A stretch of DNA of 26,790 nucleotides from Bacillota bacterium (GTDB lineage: Bacteria; Bacillota; Clostridia; DSM-8532): assembly GCA_023440865.1 (NCBI GenBank), contig JAEXRM010000103.1, forward strand, positions 1 to 26,790, written 5' to 3'. Within the stretch, counting starts at the first letter, position 1; every line of letters begins with the position of its first letter. The position numbers were made by a program, and so were the translations under genes. Positions 14,546 through 22,371 of the stretch are shown here, one piece after another. The notes beneath the pieces were generated by a model. It had not been told where the DNA came from, did not search any database, and worked only from the letters and a program-made list of their open reading frames with translations.

Positions 14546-15883
14546 TCATAGGGAGAAACGCTCATCATGGATGTTGCGTTTCGGTATGCCCATCCGGGTG
14601 AGCGCCTTGCGCAGCGGCAGCAGCATGGCGCTCGGACCACAGATGTAATAACCCGTATCGGGGCCTTCAAAGCCATGCGCCCGTGTCAACCGCTCCACCC
14701 GCGCCTGATCGATGACACCCTTCTCGCCGTCAAAGCCCGGATCCCGGAAGGCGACGGGCACGAACCGGAAGCCGGGCATATTCTTGCGCATCGCATCCCA
14801 TGCCTCGGGCCTGAGGATGTCGGCGGCGGTATTGACACCCCATACCAGCAGCACCGGCCGATTCGGGTCGGTGCGGCACAGGTGCGCGAGAATGGAGAGG
14901 ATCGGGGTGATGCCGACGCCGCCGGCCAGCAGCACCCATTTCCCGTGCCCGTGCCGGGAAGGCACGAACGAACCGTAGGGGCCGTCAATGACAGCCTGAT
15001 CACCCGGCTTCACCAGGCCGATGGTGTGGGTGTAATCGCCCAGCTCCTTGACCGTCACGGAAACGGAGCCACTCCCGTCAGGCGGGCTGGAGATCGAGAA
15101 GGGATGCGGCTCCCGCGATACCGATCCGGTCAGGAACCGAAGGAAACCGAACTGCCCCGCCTCGTGTCGGAACGAGCGGCCGGGCGCCACAGACAGATGG
15201 ATCGTCCAGACGTCTGCGGTTTCCCGAACGACTTCCCGTACCGTGAAAGGCTTGCGGCGCAGCCAGGCAGGCCGAAGCACGCGATGCCACAGCCAGGCCG
15301 CGGCGGCCAGAACGAACGTGACGATGTACACGAGCCGCACCGGCAGGCTGTAGCGTGCCGAAGCGGAAAGCATCACATGGAGGAAGACGGGGATCGCTCC
15401 GATCGGCACAAGGTTGTGCAGCAAGCGCTGCGCGCCGTATCGAAACACCCCGAACGCGGACAGCCGCCTGCGGAGCATGCCGAGCGGCTTGATCCAGCGC
15501 ACCAGCAGATCTCCCATGAACAGGAGCGCCAACGTGGACAGTGCGGCAAATACCACAAGGCCGGCATCGCCGAGCCGCGTCCTGAGGCTCTCGCCGAAGA
15601 GATCCTCCAGCATCAGTTTGTGGACGAATGCCAGCGCGATGGCCAGAACCGGCGTGAGCGCATGCAGGCGCAGCAGCCGGTCGAGCCCGAAGCGCCGCTC
15701 GATCCAGCGGATGCGTGCGCTGAGCACCAGCTGGGCCATGAACCAGGTGAACGCCATGGCGCCGATGATCATCGGCACCGCATCGATCACTGTCGTGTAT
15801 CGTCCGGGATATGCGGCCCATGTGACCAGAATGGGCACCAGGGGTGCCAACCAGTATGCGAACAGCAGCAGCAGTGTCTCCAT
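14546..15883 (-). CDS. Membrane di-haem ferric-reductase-like flavin oxidoreductase
   Basis: The 445-residue protein joins an N-terminal membrane cytochrome b (about six helices, residues 1-205) to a C-terminal FAD/NAD(P)H reductase. Two histidine pairs in helices, His74-x13-His88 and His156-x12-His169, match the bis-haem spacing of the ferric reductase/NADPH oxidase superfamily. The flavin site is REPHPFSISSPP (about 258-268). GPYGSF (301-306), LLAGGVGITPILS (318-330) and YYICGPSAM (412-420) form the nucleotide-binding part. Such enzymes move electrons from cytosolic NAD(P)H through FAD and two haems to the outer face. The ATG at 15883 follows AAGG; earlier in-frame starts would precede the first helix by 55 residues of unlikely sequence. 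The next gene encodes a haem-binding lipoprotein, suggesting a two-part electron export module. Confidence 0.88.
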   Translation of the reverse strand: METLLLLFAYWLAPLVPILVTWAAYPGRYTTVIDAVPMIIGAMAFTWFMAQLVLSARIRWIERRFGLDRLLRLHALTPVLAIALAFVHKLMLEDLFGESLRTRLGDAGLVVFAALSTLALLFMGDLLVRWIKPLGMLRRRLSAFGVFRYGAQRLLHNLVPIGAIPVFLHVMLSASARYSLPVRLVYIVTFVLAAAAWLWHRVLRPAWLRRKPFTVREVVRETADVWTIHLSVAPGRSFRHEAGQFGFLRFLTGSVSREPHPFSISSPPDGSGSVSVTVKELGDYTHTIGLVKPGDQAVIDGPYGSFVPSRHGHGKWVLLAGGVGITPILSILAHLCRTDPNRPVLLVWGVNTAADILRPEAWDAMRKNMPGFRFVPVAFRDPGFDGEKGVIDQARVERLTRAHGFEGPDTGYYICGPSAMLLPLRKALTRMGIPKRNIHDERFSL

Positions 15884-15977
15884 GACGCCTTCCCCCTCCC
15901 GACATGCAGGAATGAATGCCTTGCCTGTACTTACCCGATCATCGGAAAAGGCAATCCGGTTGGCGCCATGATTTACA

Positions 15978-15991
15978 GATTGTTCACAATC
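15978..15991. promoter_or_regulatory. Perfect inverted repeat, candidate operator upstream of the reductase gene
   Basis: GATTGT-TC-ACAATC (15978-15991) is a perfect 6-2-6 palindrome. It lies 95 nt upstream of the reductase start, in the 327-nt divergent region before the PII gene. Read leftward it contains TTGTGAA, which resembles a half-site of the redox sensor Rex, but the spacing does not fit a full Rex operator. No clear -35/-10 pair was found beside it, and nothing else was recognised in 15884-16080. Confidence 0.45.
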
Positions 15992-16093
15992 GAGCGCCCT
16001 CGTCTGCAATGCGAGGCACCTTTCAGCCCCGGCGCCGCATGCCGGCACCTTGCCGTGTCATGACACAGCGCCGCCGTTTATGCAAGTTTGGAT

Positions 16094-16123
16094 TTGACAA
16101 ATTGCATTTGCACATCATACAAT
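16094..16123 (+). promoter_or_regulatory. Promoter of the PII gene
   Basis: Consensus TTGACA (16094-16099) and TACAAT (16118-16123) are spaced by 18 nt in an AT-rich stretch. Start would be near 16130, about 10 nt before a large hairpin. TGCAA/TTGCA half-sites (16081-16085 and 16102-16106) surround the -35 and could bind a regulator. Confidence 0.85.
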
Positions 16124-16138
16124 ACCGATATCCAATGG

Positions 16139-16191
16139 AAAGGCGAGGGTGCCTCGGGGGGGTGAAATCCCCCCGTGCCACCCTCGCCTTT
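16139..16191 (+). promoter_or_regulatory. 53-nt hairpin in the 5' leader of the PII gene
   Basis: A perfect 13-bp outer stem, AAAGGCGAGGGTG (16139-16151) with CACCCTCGCCTTT (16179-16191), leads through a 4x4 partly paired internal loop to GGGGGG/CCCCCC (16156-16161 with 16169-16174). The apex is GTGAAAT. It occupies nearly the whole leader between the predicted start (about 16130) and the AGGAGG at 16201-16206, and lacks a T-tract. It may protect the mRNA 5' end or bind a protein or ligand. The role is unproven. Confidence 0.75.
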
Positions 16192-16210
16192 CCCGCATGC
16201 AGGAGGCATC

Positions 16211-16552
16211 ATGAAAAAGCTGGAGATCATCACGCGCCCCGAACAACTGGTTGTGCTCAAGGAAATTCTCACCGCCCATGACTGCAACGGCATGACCATC
16301 TTCTCCGTCATGGGTTGCGGGACGCAGCGAGGGCTTGCGGGCCTGATCCGCCGGCTGGCGACAAGCATGAACCTGATCACCAAGATGCAGATCAACGCCG
16401 TCGTGGCGGACGAAAAGCTCGAACCCCTGCTCGTGGACATTCACGGCAAGCTGGCAACGGGCAGGATCGGGGACGGGAAAGTGTTCATCTATGACGTGGC
16501 GGACGCGATGCGCATCCGGACGGCCGAACGCGGGGTGTGTGCGATTCACTGA
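16211..16552 (+). CDS. PII family signal protein with a divergent T-loop
   Basis: The 113-residue product aligns with GlnB from end to end. GMTIFSVMGCGTQRG covers the start of the T-loop. IGDGKVFIYDVADAMRIRTAERG (87-108) is the PII C-terminal signature. Gln39, Gly87, Lys90, Arg101 and Arg103, used for ATP and 2-oxoglutarate, and Lys58 are kept. The T-loop (42-57) is LAGLIRRLATSMNLIT instead of the usual HTELYRGAEYMVDFLP-type sequence. Position 51 is Thr, so the uridylylated Tyr is absent. PII proteins sense energy and carbon/nitrogen state and bind transporters, enzymes or regulators through the T-loop. No amtB, glnA or nif gene is adjacent. AGGAGG 4 nt upstream fixes the ATG at 16211. The partner is unknown. 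Confidence 0.88.
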   Translation: MKKLEIITRPEQLVVLKEILTAHDCNGMTIFSVMGCGTQRGLAGLIRRLATSMNLITKMQINAVVADEKLEPLLVDIHGKLATGRIGDGKVFIYDVADAMRIRTAERGVCAIH

Positions 16553-16575
16553 GGGCGGTGCCGTCGCCGGCGTCA

Positions 16576-17778
16576 TCACTCGTAACGCAACGACTCGATC
16601 GGATCGAGGTCCGCCGCCCGTTTCGCCGGGTAGACGCCGAAGCCGAGACCCAGCACCAGCGAGAACAGGAACGCAAGCACGATGGTCTGCAGATCCACGA
16701 CCGGTGGAATGCTGATGACGGCGGAGATGACAGATCCGGCCGCAACGCCCATCGCGATGCCGATGGCTCCGGCAATGCCCGTCATGAGCATCGCCTCGGC
16801 GACGAACTGCAGCACGATGTCGCGCCGGGTCGCCCCCACCGCCTTGCGGATGCCGATTTCCTGCGTGCGCTCCTTGACCGAGACCAGCAGGATGTTCACG
16901 ATGCCGATGCCGCCGACCAGCAGCGTCACGGCGGCGATGATGCCGAGCGCGATCTGGATCATGCCCAGGATGTTGTTGAGCTGGTTGAGCACATCATCCG
17001 AATTCGATGCGGCATATGCCTCCTCGACACCATGCACGAACTCGAGCGCCCGCACGGCGCTCACGCCGGCTTCCTTGAGCGCGGCATTGTCGGGCATCAC
17101 AAAGCGGATCTCGTCAATCTCGTCCCGCCCGGTCAGGGCCATGGCTGTCCGAAGAGGCGCATAGACAAACACGGGCGCCTCGTCACCGAACATGCTCGCC
17201 AGCGAGTCGATCTGGCTGTCGATGATGCCGACCACCGTCAGCGAGACCGCTTCTCCGGTCCGCGCCTTGAATTGAAGCTTGCGGCCGACCGCATTCGTGC
17301 GCCGGAACACCTGGTAGGCCGTCGATGCGCTGATGAGGCACACCTTCGCGCCGGTTTTCACATCGCCGTCCGTAATGAAGCGGCCTTCGACGATGTCGAT
17401 CGAGGCCTGTTCCCGGGCGACCGGAATGACCCCGTTGAGCAGGATGCGCCGTGTCTTCGCGCCGATGCGGATCGTGCCGCCCATGCCCGTCTGGTAGGGC
17501 GCCACGTTCTTGAGTTCCGGTACGGCATCGCGGACGATGGCGACATCGGACATGGCAAGGCTGTCGATCGGGCCACCGGTGCGCGTCTGCACCACGACCG
17601 TGTTCGAGCCGATCTTTTCAAACTCGGAGTTCACATACACCTTGATGGCATTGCCTGTCGCCACGATCGCGATGATCGAAAACACACCCATGATGATGCC
17701 AAGCATCGTCAGGAAGGAACGCAGCTTGTTGCCCAACAGGCTTTCGAGCGACTGGCGGAGGATTTCGAACAGGCTCAT
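16576..17778 (-). CDS. MacB-type ABC permease
   Basis: The 400-residue protein has the standard four-helix MacB/FtsX permease layout. An N-terminal anchor helix (SFLTMLGIIMGVFSIIAIVATG, about 21-42) precedes a large extracytoplasmic domain (about 45-270). Three C-terminal helices (about 275-390) include the conserved VGGIGIVNILLVSVKERTQEIGIRKAVGATRRDI. The protein ends KRAADLDPIESLRYE, typical of the family. It overlaps the membrane fusion protein stop by 4 nt (ATGA), so it is translationally coupled and the last gene of the ATPase, fusion protein, permease set. Such exporters use ATP to extrude peptides, macrolide-like drugs or siderophores. In a one-membrane organism the partner fusion protein would end in or beyond the cell wall. 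The substrate is unknown. It converges with the PII gene with a 23-nt gap. Confidence 0.95.
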   Translation of the reverse strand: MSLFEILRQSLESLLGNKLRSFLTMLGIIMGVFSIIAIVATGNAIKVYVNSEFEKIGSNTVVVQTRTGGPIDSLAMSDVAIVRDAVPELKNVAPYQTGMGGTIRIGAKTRRILLNGVIPVAREQASIDIVEGRFITDGDVKTGAKVCLISASTAYQVFRRTNAVGRKLQFKARTGEAVSLTVVGIIDSQIDSLASMFGDEAPVFVYAPLRTAMALTGRDEIDEIRFVMPDNAALKEAGVSAVRALEFVHGVEEAYAASNSDDVLNQLNNILGMIQIALGIIAAVTLLVGGIGIVNILLVSVKERTQEIGIRKAVGATRRDIVLQFVAEAMLMTGIAGAIGIAMGVAAGSVISAVISIPPVVDLQTIVLAFLFSLVLGLGFGVYPAKRAADLDPIESLRYE

Positions 17779-19130
17779 GGACGCATCCCCCCAAACAGCC
17801 CCCCGCCCGCATCCGCCTCCAGGCGGATACGGGCGCCGTCGGTCAGCTCCTGCGGCGGATTGAGCACCACCTGCTCCCCGCCCCGCAGGCCCTTGGTCAC
17901 CTCGATGTCCAGATCGGAGGTGATGCCTGTTTCGATCGGTGTCAGCACGGCGACATCGCCGTCGACGACAAAGACGGCCGAACCGCCCTCGGGCGTCTCG
18001 GTCAGCATGGCATAACGGATGACCGGCACATCGGTCCTGGTATCGGTGATGATGCGGGCGGTGACGGTCAGTCCTGGACGCAGGCCTGCCGGCGGGTCGT
18101 CGATGGTCACGGTGACGGCGACCACGGTTTCCTCACCGGTGCTGTTCCTCAGCAAGTCGGCGGTCGAGGCGATCGCGGAGACGACCCCGGTCACACGCAC
18201 CGCATCATTAATGCCGTCGCCGGTGATCTCGACGGCCTGTCCCACCCGGACATGCCGGATCTCCACTTCCTTGACCTGTGCCTCCACCTCGAGCGCCGAC
18301 AGGTCGGACACGCGGTAAACCGGCTGCACGGTTGACAGCATGCCGCCCATCTCGGCGTTCATGACCGTGACGACGCCGTCCAAAGGACTGCGTGTCGCCT
18401 GCCGGATGCGGTCGAGGCGGTCCTCCAGGGTCTTGACGTTCAGCTGCTGCAATTCAAGGAGATTTTCCTGGGTGGCTATGTCGAAGGCGCGCTGCTCATC
18501 GGTTTTGCGCGTGGTCGATTGGCTGCTTGTCAGATTCGCCCGCGCCGACGAAAGACTGATCTCTGACAACCCGACGCGGGTCCGGGCATCCTGAGCGGCG
18601 CGTTCCAACCGCTGGAACTCGGCTTGCGAAAGGGAGCCGGCATCATACAGCGGCCGGTTCCTCGCCAGATCGGCATCCGCACGTTCGAGTGCGGACCGGT
18701 CCGAAGCCAGGACCGATTCGGCCTGCCGCACCGCCAGCTGCAGGGCCTCGAGGCTGGTGGACGAATCGACGTCGCGCACCCGGCGCAGGTTCAGCTCCGC
18801 GCTGTCGCGGTTGAGCCGCGCCTGCGCCAGCTGGGTTTCAAGATCCGCCAGATCGACCGAAAGCACCGCGTCGCCCTCTCGGACGGACGCATCGCGGTCG
18901 GCGGCGATGCCGGTCACCTTGACCGGCACCTCAACATAGATGTCGCGCGTTTCCCGGGCAACCAGCGTGCCGTTGGCGGAGACGGACGCCTCCAGCGCCT
19001 GTCTTTGCACGGCTGCCGTGCCGGTCACCGCGACACCCCGGTCGCGCGAGCGCCAGACGGCAAATCCGGCGAGGGCGGCCAGCAGCACCGCCAGCAGCAG
19101 CAAGGGGACAACCAGCTTTCTCTTCTTCAT
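17775..19130 (-). CDS. MacA/HlyD-type membrane fusion protein of an ABC exporter
   Basis: The 451-residue protein starts MKKRKLVVPLLLLAVLLAAL, an N-terminal membrane anchor. A barrel-sandwich half follows (ALEASVSANGTLVARETRDI, VSVREGD-type turn ASVREGDAVLSVD), then a long alpha-hairpin coiled coil rich in Ala, Glu, Leu and Arg (about 85-235). The returning lipoyl half (RSPLDGVVTVMNAEMGGML) and beta-barrel/membrane-proximal domains (about 275-440) complete it. This is the adaptor of a MacAB-like tripartite set and should lie outside the membrane. The ATG at 19130 has GGAAAGG 7 nt upstream. The gene starts 139 nt after the ATPase stop and overlaps the permease gene by 4 nt. The 139-nt gap shows no recognised feature. 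Confidence 0.94.
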   Translation of the reverse strand: MKKRKLVVPLLLLAVLLAALAGFAVWRSRDRGVAVTGTAAVQRQALEASVSANGTLVARETRDIYVEVPVKVTGIAADRDASVREGDAVLSVDLADLETQLAQARLNRDSAELNLRRVRDVDSSTSLEALQLAVRQAESVLASDRSALERADADLARNRPLYDAGSLSQAEFQRLERAAQDARTRVGLSEISLSSARANLTSSQSTTRKTDEQRAFDIATQENLLELQQLNVKTLEDRLDRIRQATRSPLDGVVTVMNAEMGGMLSTVQPVYRVSDLSALEVEAQVKEVEIRHVRVGQAVEITGDGINDAVRVTGVVSAIASTADLLRNSTGEETVVAVTVTIDDPPAGLRPGLTVTARIITDTRTDVPVIRYAMLTETPEGGSAVFVVDGDVAVLTPIETGITSDLDIEVTKGLRGGEQVVLNPPQELTDGARIRLEADAGGGLFGGMRP

Positions 19131-19269
19131 GCAGGAGCCTTTCCGCCCCGGACGAAGACCGCCGGCCGAGCACCTGCAAGGCCTGGAAGGAAAGCGCCTG
19201 CCCATGCACCGCGGAGCAAGGTGCCACCGCCGCATGTGACACAGGATGCGGCAATATCCTTCCGACGCC

Positions 19270-20034
19270 TCAGGCACCCGGACCGCCGAGATCGCCCGCA
19301 AGGGCATGGATGGCGTCACGCTGCATCCGTTCGTACTCTGTCTGCGCGTCAAGCGGCGTATCATGCCGTTCGTCCGCCTGGATGCGGCCGTCGCGGAAGA
19401 CGACGCGGCGATGGGTGTGCGCCGCGATCTCGGGTTCGTGCGTGACGATGACGACCGTGACGCCTTCCCGGTTCAGCCGTTGGAAAATGATCATGATCTC
19501 CTCGCCCGACAGGCTGTCAAGGTTGCCCGTCGGCTCGTCGGCGAGAATGACCGCAGGCTTGTTCACCAGCGCGCGGGCGATTGCCACGCGCTGGCGCTGG
19601 CCGCCTGAAAGCTCGTTGGGCTTGTGGTGCACCCGGTCCTCGAGGCCGACGCGCGCCAGCGCCTCCATGGCCCGCCGCGTGCGTTCCTTCGGGCTGATGT
19701 TCGCATACAGCATCGGCAGCTCGACGTTCCGCAGCGCGGTCATGCGCGGCAGCAGGTTGAAGGACTGGAACACAAAGCCGATCTTCTGGTTGCGGATGTC
19801 CGCCAGCTGGTTGTCATCCATCTGCGAGACATCGGTGCCGGCGAGGTGGTAGGCCCCGTCCGTCGGCCGGTCGAGGCAGCCCAGGATGTTCATCATCGTG
19901 GACTTGCCGGAGCCGGACGGCCCCATGATGGCGGTGAACTCCCCCTCCCCGATGGTCAGGTCGATGCCCCGCAGGGCTTCCACGGAAAGCGAACCGTTGC
20001 GGTATACCTTTGTCAGACCCTTCACTTCGATCAA
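19270..20034 (-). CDS. ABC transporter ATP-binding protein, MacB/LolD type
   Basis: The 254-residue ATPase shows Walker A GPSGSGKST (38-46), Q-loop Gln90 (FVFQSFNLLPR), signature LSGGQ (142-146), Walker B ILADEP (163-168) followed by TGNLDS, and H-loop His199. It is the energy-coupling subunit for the MacA-like and MacB-like proteins encoded next on the same strand. The start codon is TTG (20032-20034 on the plus strand reads caa), with GGGAGGG 8 nt upstream. No nearby ATG gives a better fit, since the fold begins IEVKGLTKVY. TTG starts often lower translation. About 40 residues after the catalytic core (from about 215) are polar and not part of the usual fold. Confidence 0.93.
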   Translation of the reverse strand: MIEVKGLTKVYRNGSLSVEALRGIDLTIGEGEFTAIMGPSGSGKSTMMNILGCLDRPTDGAYHLAGTDVSQMDDNQLADIRNQKIGFVFQSFNLLPRMTALRNVELPMLYANISPKERTRRAMEALARVGLEDRVHHKPNELSGGQRQRVAIARALVNKPAVILADEPTGNLDSLSGEEIMIIFQRLNREGVTVVIVTHEPEIAAHTHRRVVFRDGRIQADERHDTPLDAQTEYERMQRDAIHALAGDLGGPGA

Positions 20035-20051
20035 ATCGGCACCCTCCCGGC

Positions 20052-20068
20052 GTTCCCCGAACGGGAAC
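20052..20068 (-). promoter_or_regulatory. Hairpin next to the Shine-Dalgarno site of the MacAB-like operon
   Basis: GTTCCC/GGGAAC (20052-20057 with 20063-20068) forms a 6-bp stem with a 5-nt loop immediately upstream of the GGGAGGG that precedes the TTG start. It lies in a leader of about 115 nt. A translational effect is possible but not shown. Confidence 0.4.
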
Positions 20069-20158
20069 CCCTGTCGCGGATTCCCTCCGGCGGGCCACGT
20101 GGCGCCATGCCGGGAGGAAGCTGGGGATCATTGCTTATTTACCCATTTCCGCATGAGT

Positions 20159-20187
20159 ATGATACCACGCCGGAAAAAGGTTGTCTG
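20159..20187 (-). promoter_or_regulatory. Promoter of the MacAB-like operon
   Basis: Read leftward, CAGACA (20182-20187) is followed after 17 nt by TATCAT (20159-20164), with an extended -10 TG (TGGTATCAT). Start would be near 20152. The remaining stretch up to 20282 holds only a GC-rich GGCCGG/CCGGCC stem (20235-20269) after the P-type ATPase stop, without a T-tract. Confidence 0.65.
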
Positions 20188-20282
20188 ATGAAACGGGGGA
20201 CGGCTTCGCACCTTTGCCCGCCGATATGCGGCGTGGCCGGCCCGCCGGCGCGCATGCGCAGGCCCGGCCGCTGGCCCGTCCG

Positions 20283-22346
20283 TCACGGTCCGCCGCGCCG
20301 CGCGGGCCGCAGCACGCGGGTGGCGTTCATCACCGCCAGCAGCGCCACGCCGACATCGGCAAACACCGCTTCCCACATGTTTGCCAGGCCGAAGGCGCCC
20401 AATACCAGCACCAGCCCCTTTACCCCGAGCGCGAGCACGATGTTCTGCACCACGATGCGCCGCGTCCTGCGCGCGATGCCGATCGCCTCGGCCACCATGC
20501 CCGGATCGTCGCGCATCAGGACGATGTCCGCCGCCTCCATCGCCGCGTCGGACCCGATGCCGCCCATGGCGATGCCCACATCCGCCCGCACGAGCACGGG
20601 CGCGTCATTGATGCCGTCGCCGACGAATGCCGCCCTCCGGCCATCGGCGATCATGGTTTCCAGCCGTTCCACCTTCTCGTGCGGCAGCAGCTCCGCATGC
20701 ACTTCGGCGACCCCGAGGCGGTCCGCCACATGGCCGGCCGCATGGCGGCTGTCGCCCGTCAGCATGGCGATGTTGCGGATGCCGGCGCTCCGGAGCGCAT
20801 CCACGGCTTGCCGCGCGCCTTCCCGCGGGGTGTCCTCCAGCCGGATCTCACCGAGATGGACGCCGTCCAGCGCGACGTGCACGGACAGGTGGTGCGGATG
20901 CCGGTCGTGCCGGGCACCCGAAAGCGCCCCCTCCGGCATCGGGACGCCAGACGCGGCCAACCACCCCGGCTTGCCGCACAGGATGTGCCGTCCGTCATGC
21001 CAGACCTCCACCCCGTTGCCCGCATGCTCCCGCACGCGTTCCGCCGTGGGGACGGGGCCCTGCGCGCGATGCCGGAAGGCGGCGCGGATCGAGGCTGCCA
21101 CCGGGTGCGTGGATTGGCCCTCCGCGATCGCCGCGAGCCGCAGCAGATCGAGGGTGTTCTCCGGATCGTCCGATCCGTCGGCAGGGTGCAGCGAGGCGAC
21201 ACGGAACCTTCCCTCGGTGAGGGTGCCGGTCTTGTCGAACACCACCGTGTCGATGTGGTTGAGCGCTTCAAGGTACTGTCCGCCCTTGACCAGGATGCCC
21301 CGTCGCGCGGCGCCGCCGATGCCCCCGTAGAAGCCCAGCGGAATCGAAACCACCAGCGCGCAGGGGCAGGACACCACGAGGAAGACGAGCGCCCTGTACA
21401 ACCAGGTGCGGAACGACGCATCCGGCAGCAGCAGCGGGGGAAGGACGGCCAGCAATACAGCCGCGCCGGTGACCAGCGGGGTGTACACCCGCGAGAAGCG
21501 GGTGACGAAGCGCTCGGCGCGCGCCTTGCGGGAGCTCGCCGTCTCCACCAGCGCCAGAATGCGGCCGACGGCCGATTCCTGATACGGACGGACCGCCTCG
21601 AGCGTCAGGGTGCCGTTCGTTCCGATGGAGCCGGAAAGCACCTCCATGCCGGGTTCCGCGGATACGGGCAGGCTTTCGCCCGTCAGGGCGGACAGGTCGA
21701 GGTCGGACTGGCCGGCAATCACACGGCCGTCCACCGGCACACGCATGCCGGGGCGCACCACGAACCGGTCGCCGACCGCCACCGTTTCCGGAGGCACGGC
21801 AACCACCTCGTCACCCCGCACGAGCAACGCCGTATCGGGTCGGATGGCCATCAGGGAGCGGATCGAATCCTTCGAGCGGTCCACCGCCGCGTCCTGCATG
21901 GCCTCGCCGATGCGGTAGAACAGCATGACCGCGACCGCCTCGGGATGCTCGCCGATGACAAAGGCGCCGAGGGAGGCCACCGTCATGAGGAAGAACTCGT
22001 CGAACCACCGGCCCTGCCGGATGCCGCGCACCGCGCCAAGCAGCACCTCGCGGCCGAATACGAGCCATGCGGCTGCAAAGAGGGCTGTCCGGCCCCATTC
22101 CGCCACAGGCAGCAGGAGCGCCGCCGCAAACAGCGCCACACCGGCTGCGCCTTCGAGCCAGGTGCGACGGGGGATGCCCAGCCATGCGGCCGGCTCGGCC
22201 CCGGTGAGGTTGTCCGCGTCGCGGGCATGCGCATGCCCCGCGTCATGATCATGCGACATGGCGCATGATCCACAGCTGCAGCCGATGGCGTCAAGCCCCG
22301 ACTGTCCGTTCGAACCGGATGATGTTTCCTTGCTTGTGTCTGGCAT
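20283..22346 (-). CDS. Heavy-metal P1B-type ATPase (Zn/Cd/Pb export class)
   Basis: The 687-residue pump has all P1B landmarks: the TGES actuator loop (222-225), the CPC metal motif in the membrane (327-329), phosphorylation site DKTGT with Asp371, an STHPV motif and the GDGINDAP hinge. About eight membrane helices are expected. The C-terminal helices carry ADVGVALLAVMNATRVLR, typical of the Zn/Cd/Pb group (CadA/ZntA). The N-terminus lacks the usual GMTCxxC ferredoxin-like domain. Instead residues 23-40 form a short CSCGSC stretch followed by a His-rich tail (His32, 34, 38, 40). GGAGGTGA 5 nt upstream of 22346 sets the start. It follows the ArsR-type sensor by 25 nt, so metal-induced co-expression is expected. 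Confidence 0.95.
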   Translation of the reverse strand: MPDTSKETSSGSNGQSGLDAIGCSCGSCAMSHDHDAGHAHARDADNLTGAEPAAWLGIPRRTWLEGAAGVALFAAALLLPVAEWGRTALFAAAWLVFGREVLLGAVRGIRQGRWFDEFFLMTVASLGAFVIGEHPEAVAVMLFYRIGEAMQDAAVDRSKDSIRSLMAIRPDTALLVRGDEVVAVPPETVAVGDRFVVRPGMRVPVDGRVIAGQSDLDLSALTGESLPVSAEPGMEVLSGSIGTNGTLTLEAVRPYQESAVGRILALVETASSRKARAERFVTRFSRVYTPLVTGAAVLLAVLPPLLLPDASFRTWLYRALVFLVVSCPCALVVSIPLGFYGGIGGAARRGILVKGGQYLEALNHIDTVVFDKTGTLTEGRFRVASLHPADGSDDPENTLDLLRLAAIAEGQSTHPVAASIRAAFRHRAQGPVPTAERVREHAGNGVEVWHDGRHILCGKPGWLAASGVPMPEGALSGARHDRHPHHLSVHVALDGVHLGEIRLEDTPREGARQAVDALRSAGIRNIAMLTGDSRHAAGHVADRLGVAEVHAELLPHEKVERLETMIADGRRAAFVGDGINDAPVLVRADVGIAMGGIGSDAAMEAADIVLMRDDPGMVAEAIGIARRTRRIVVQNIVLALGVKGLVLVLGAFGLANMWEAVFADVGVALLAVMNATRVLRPARRGGP

Positions 22347-22371
22347 GATGTCACCTCCGTTGTCAGCCGGC

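Noticed and set aside
16139..16191. FMN riboswitch, suggested by the GGGTGAAAT-like apical loop
   Set aside because: Only one short loop matches. The other conserved FMN riboswitch segments are absent, the leader is too short, and the gene is not a flavin gene.
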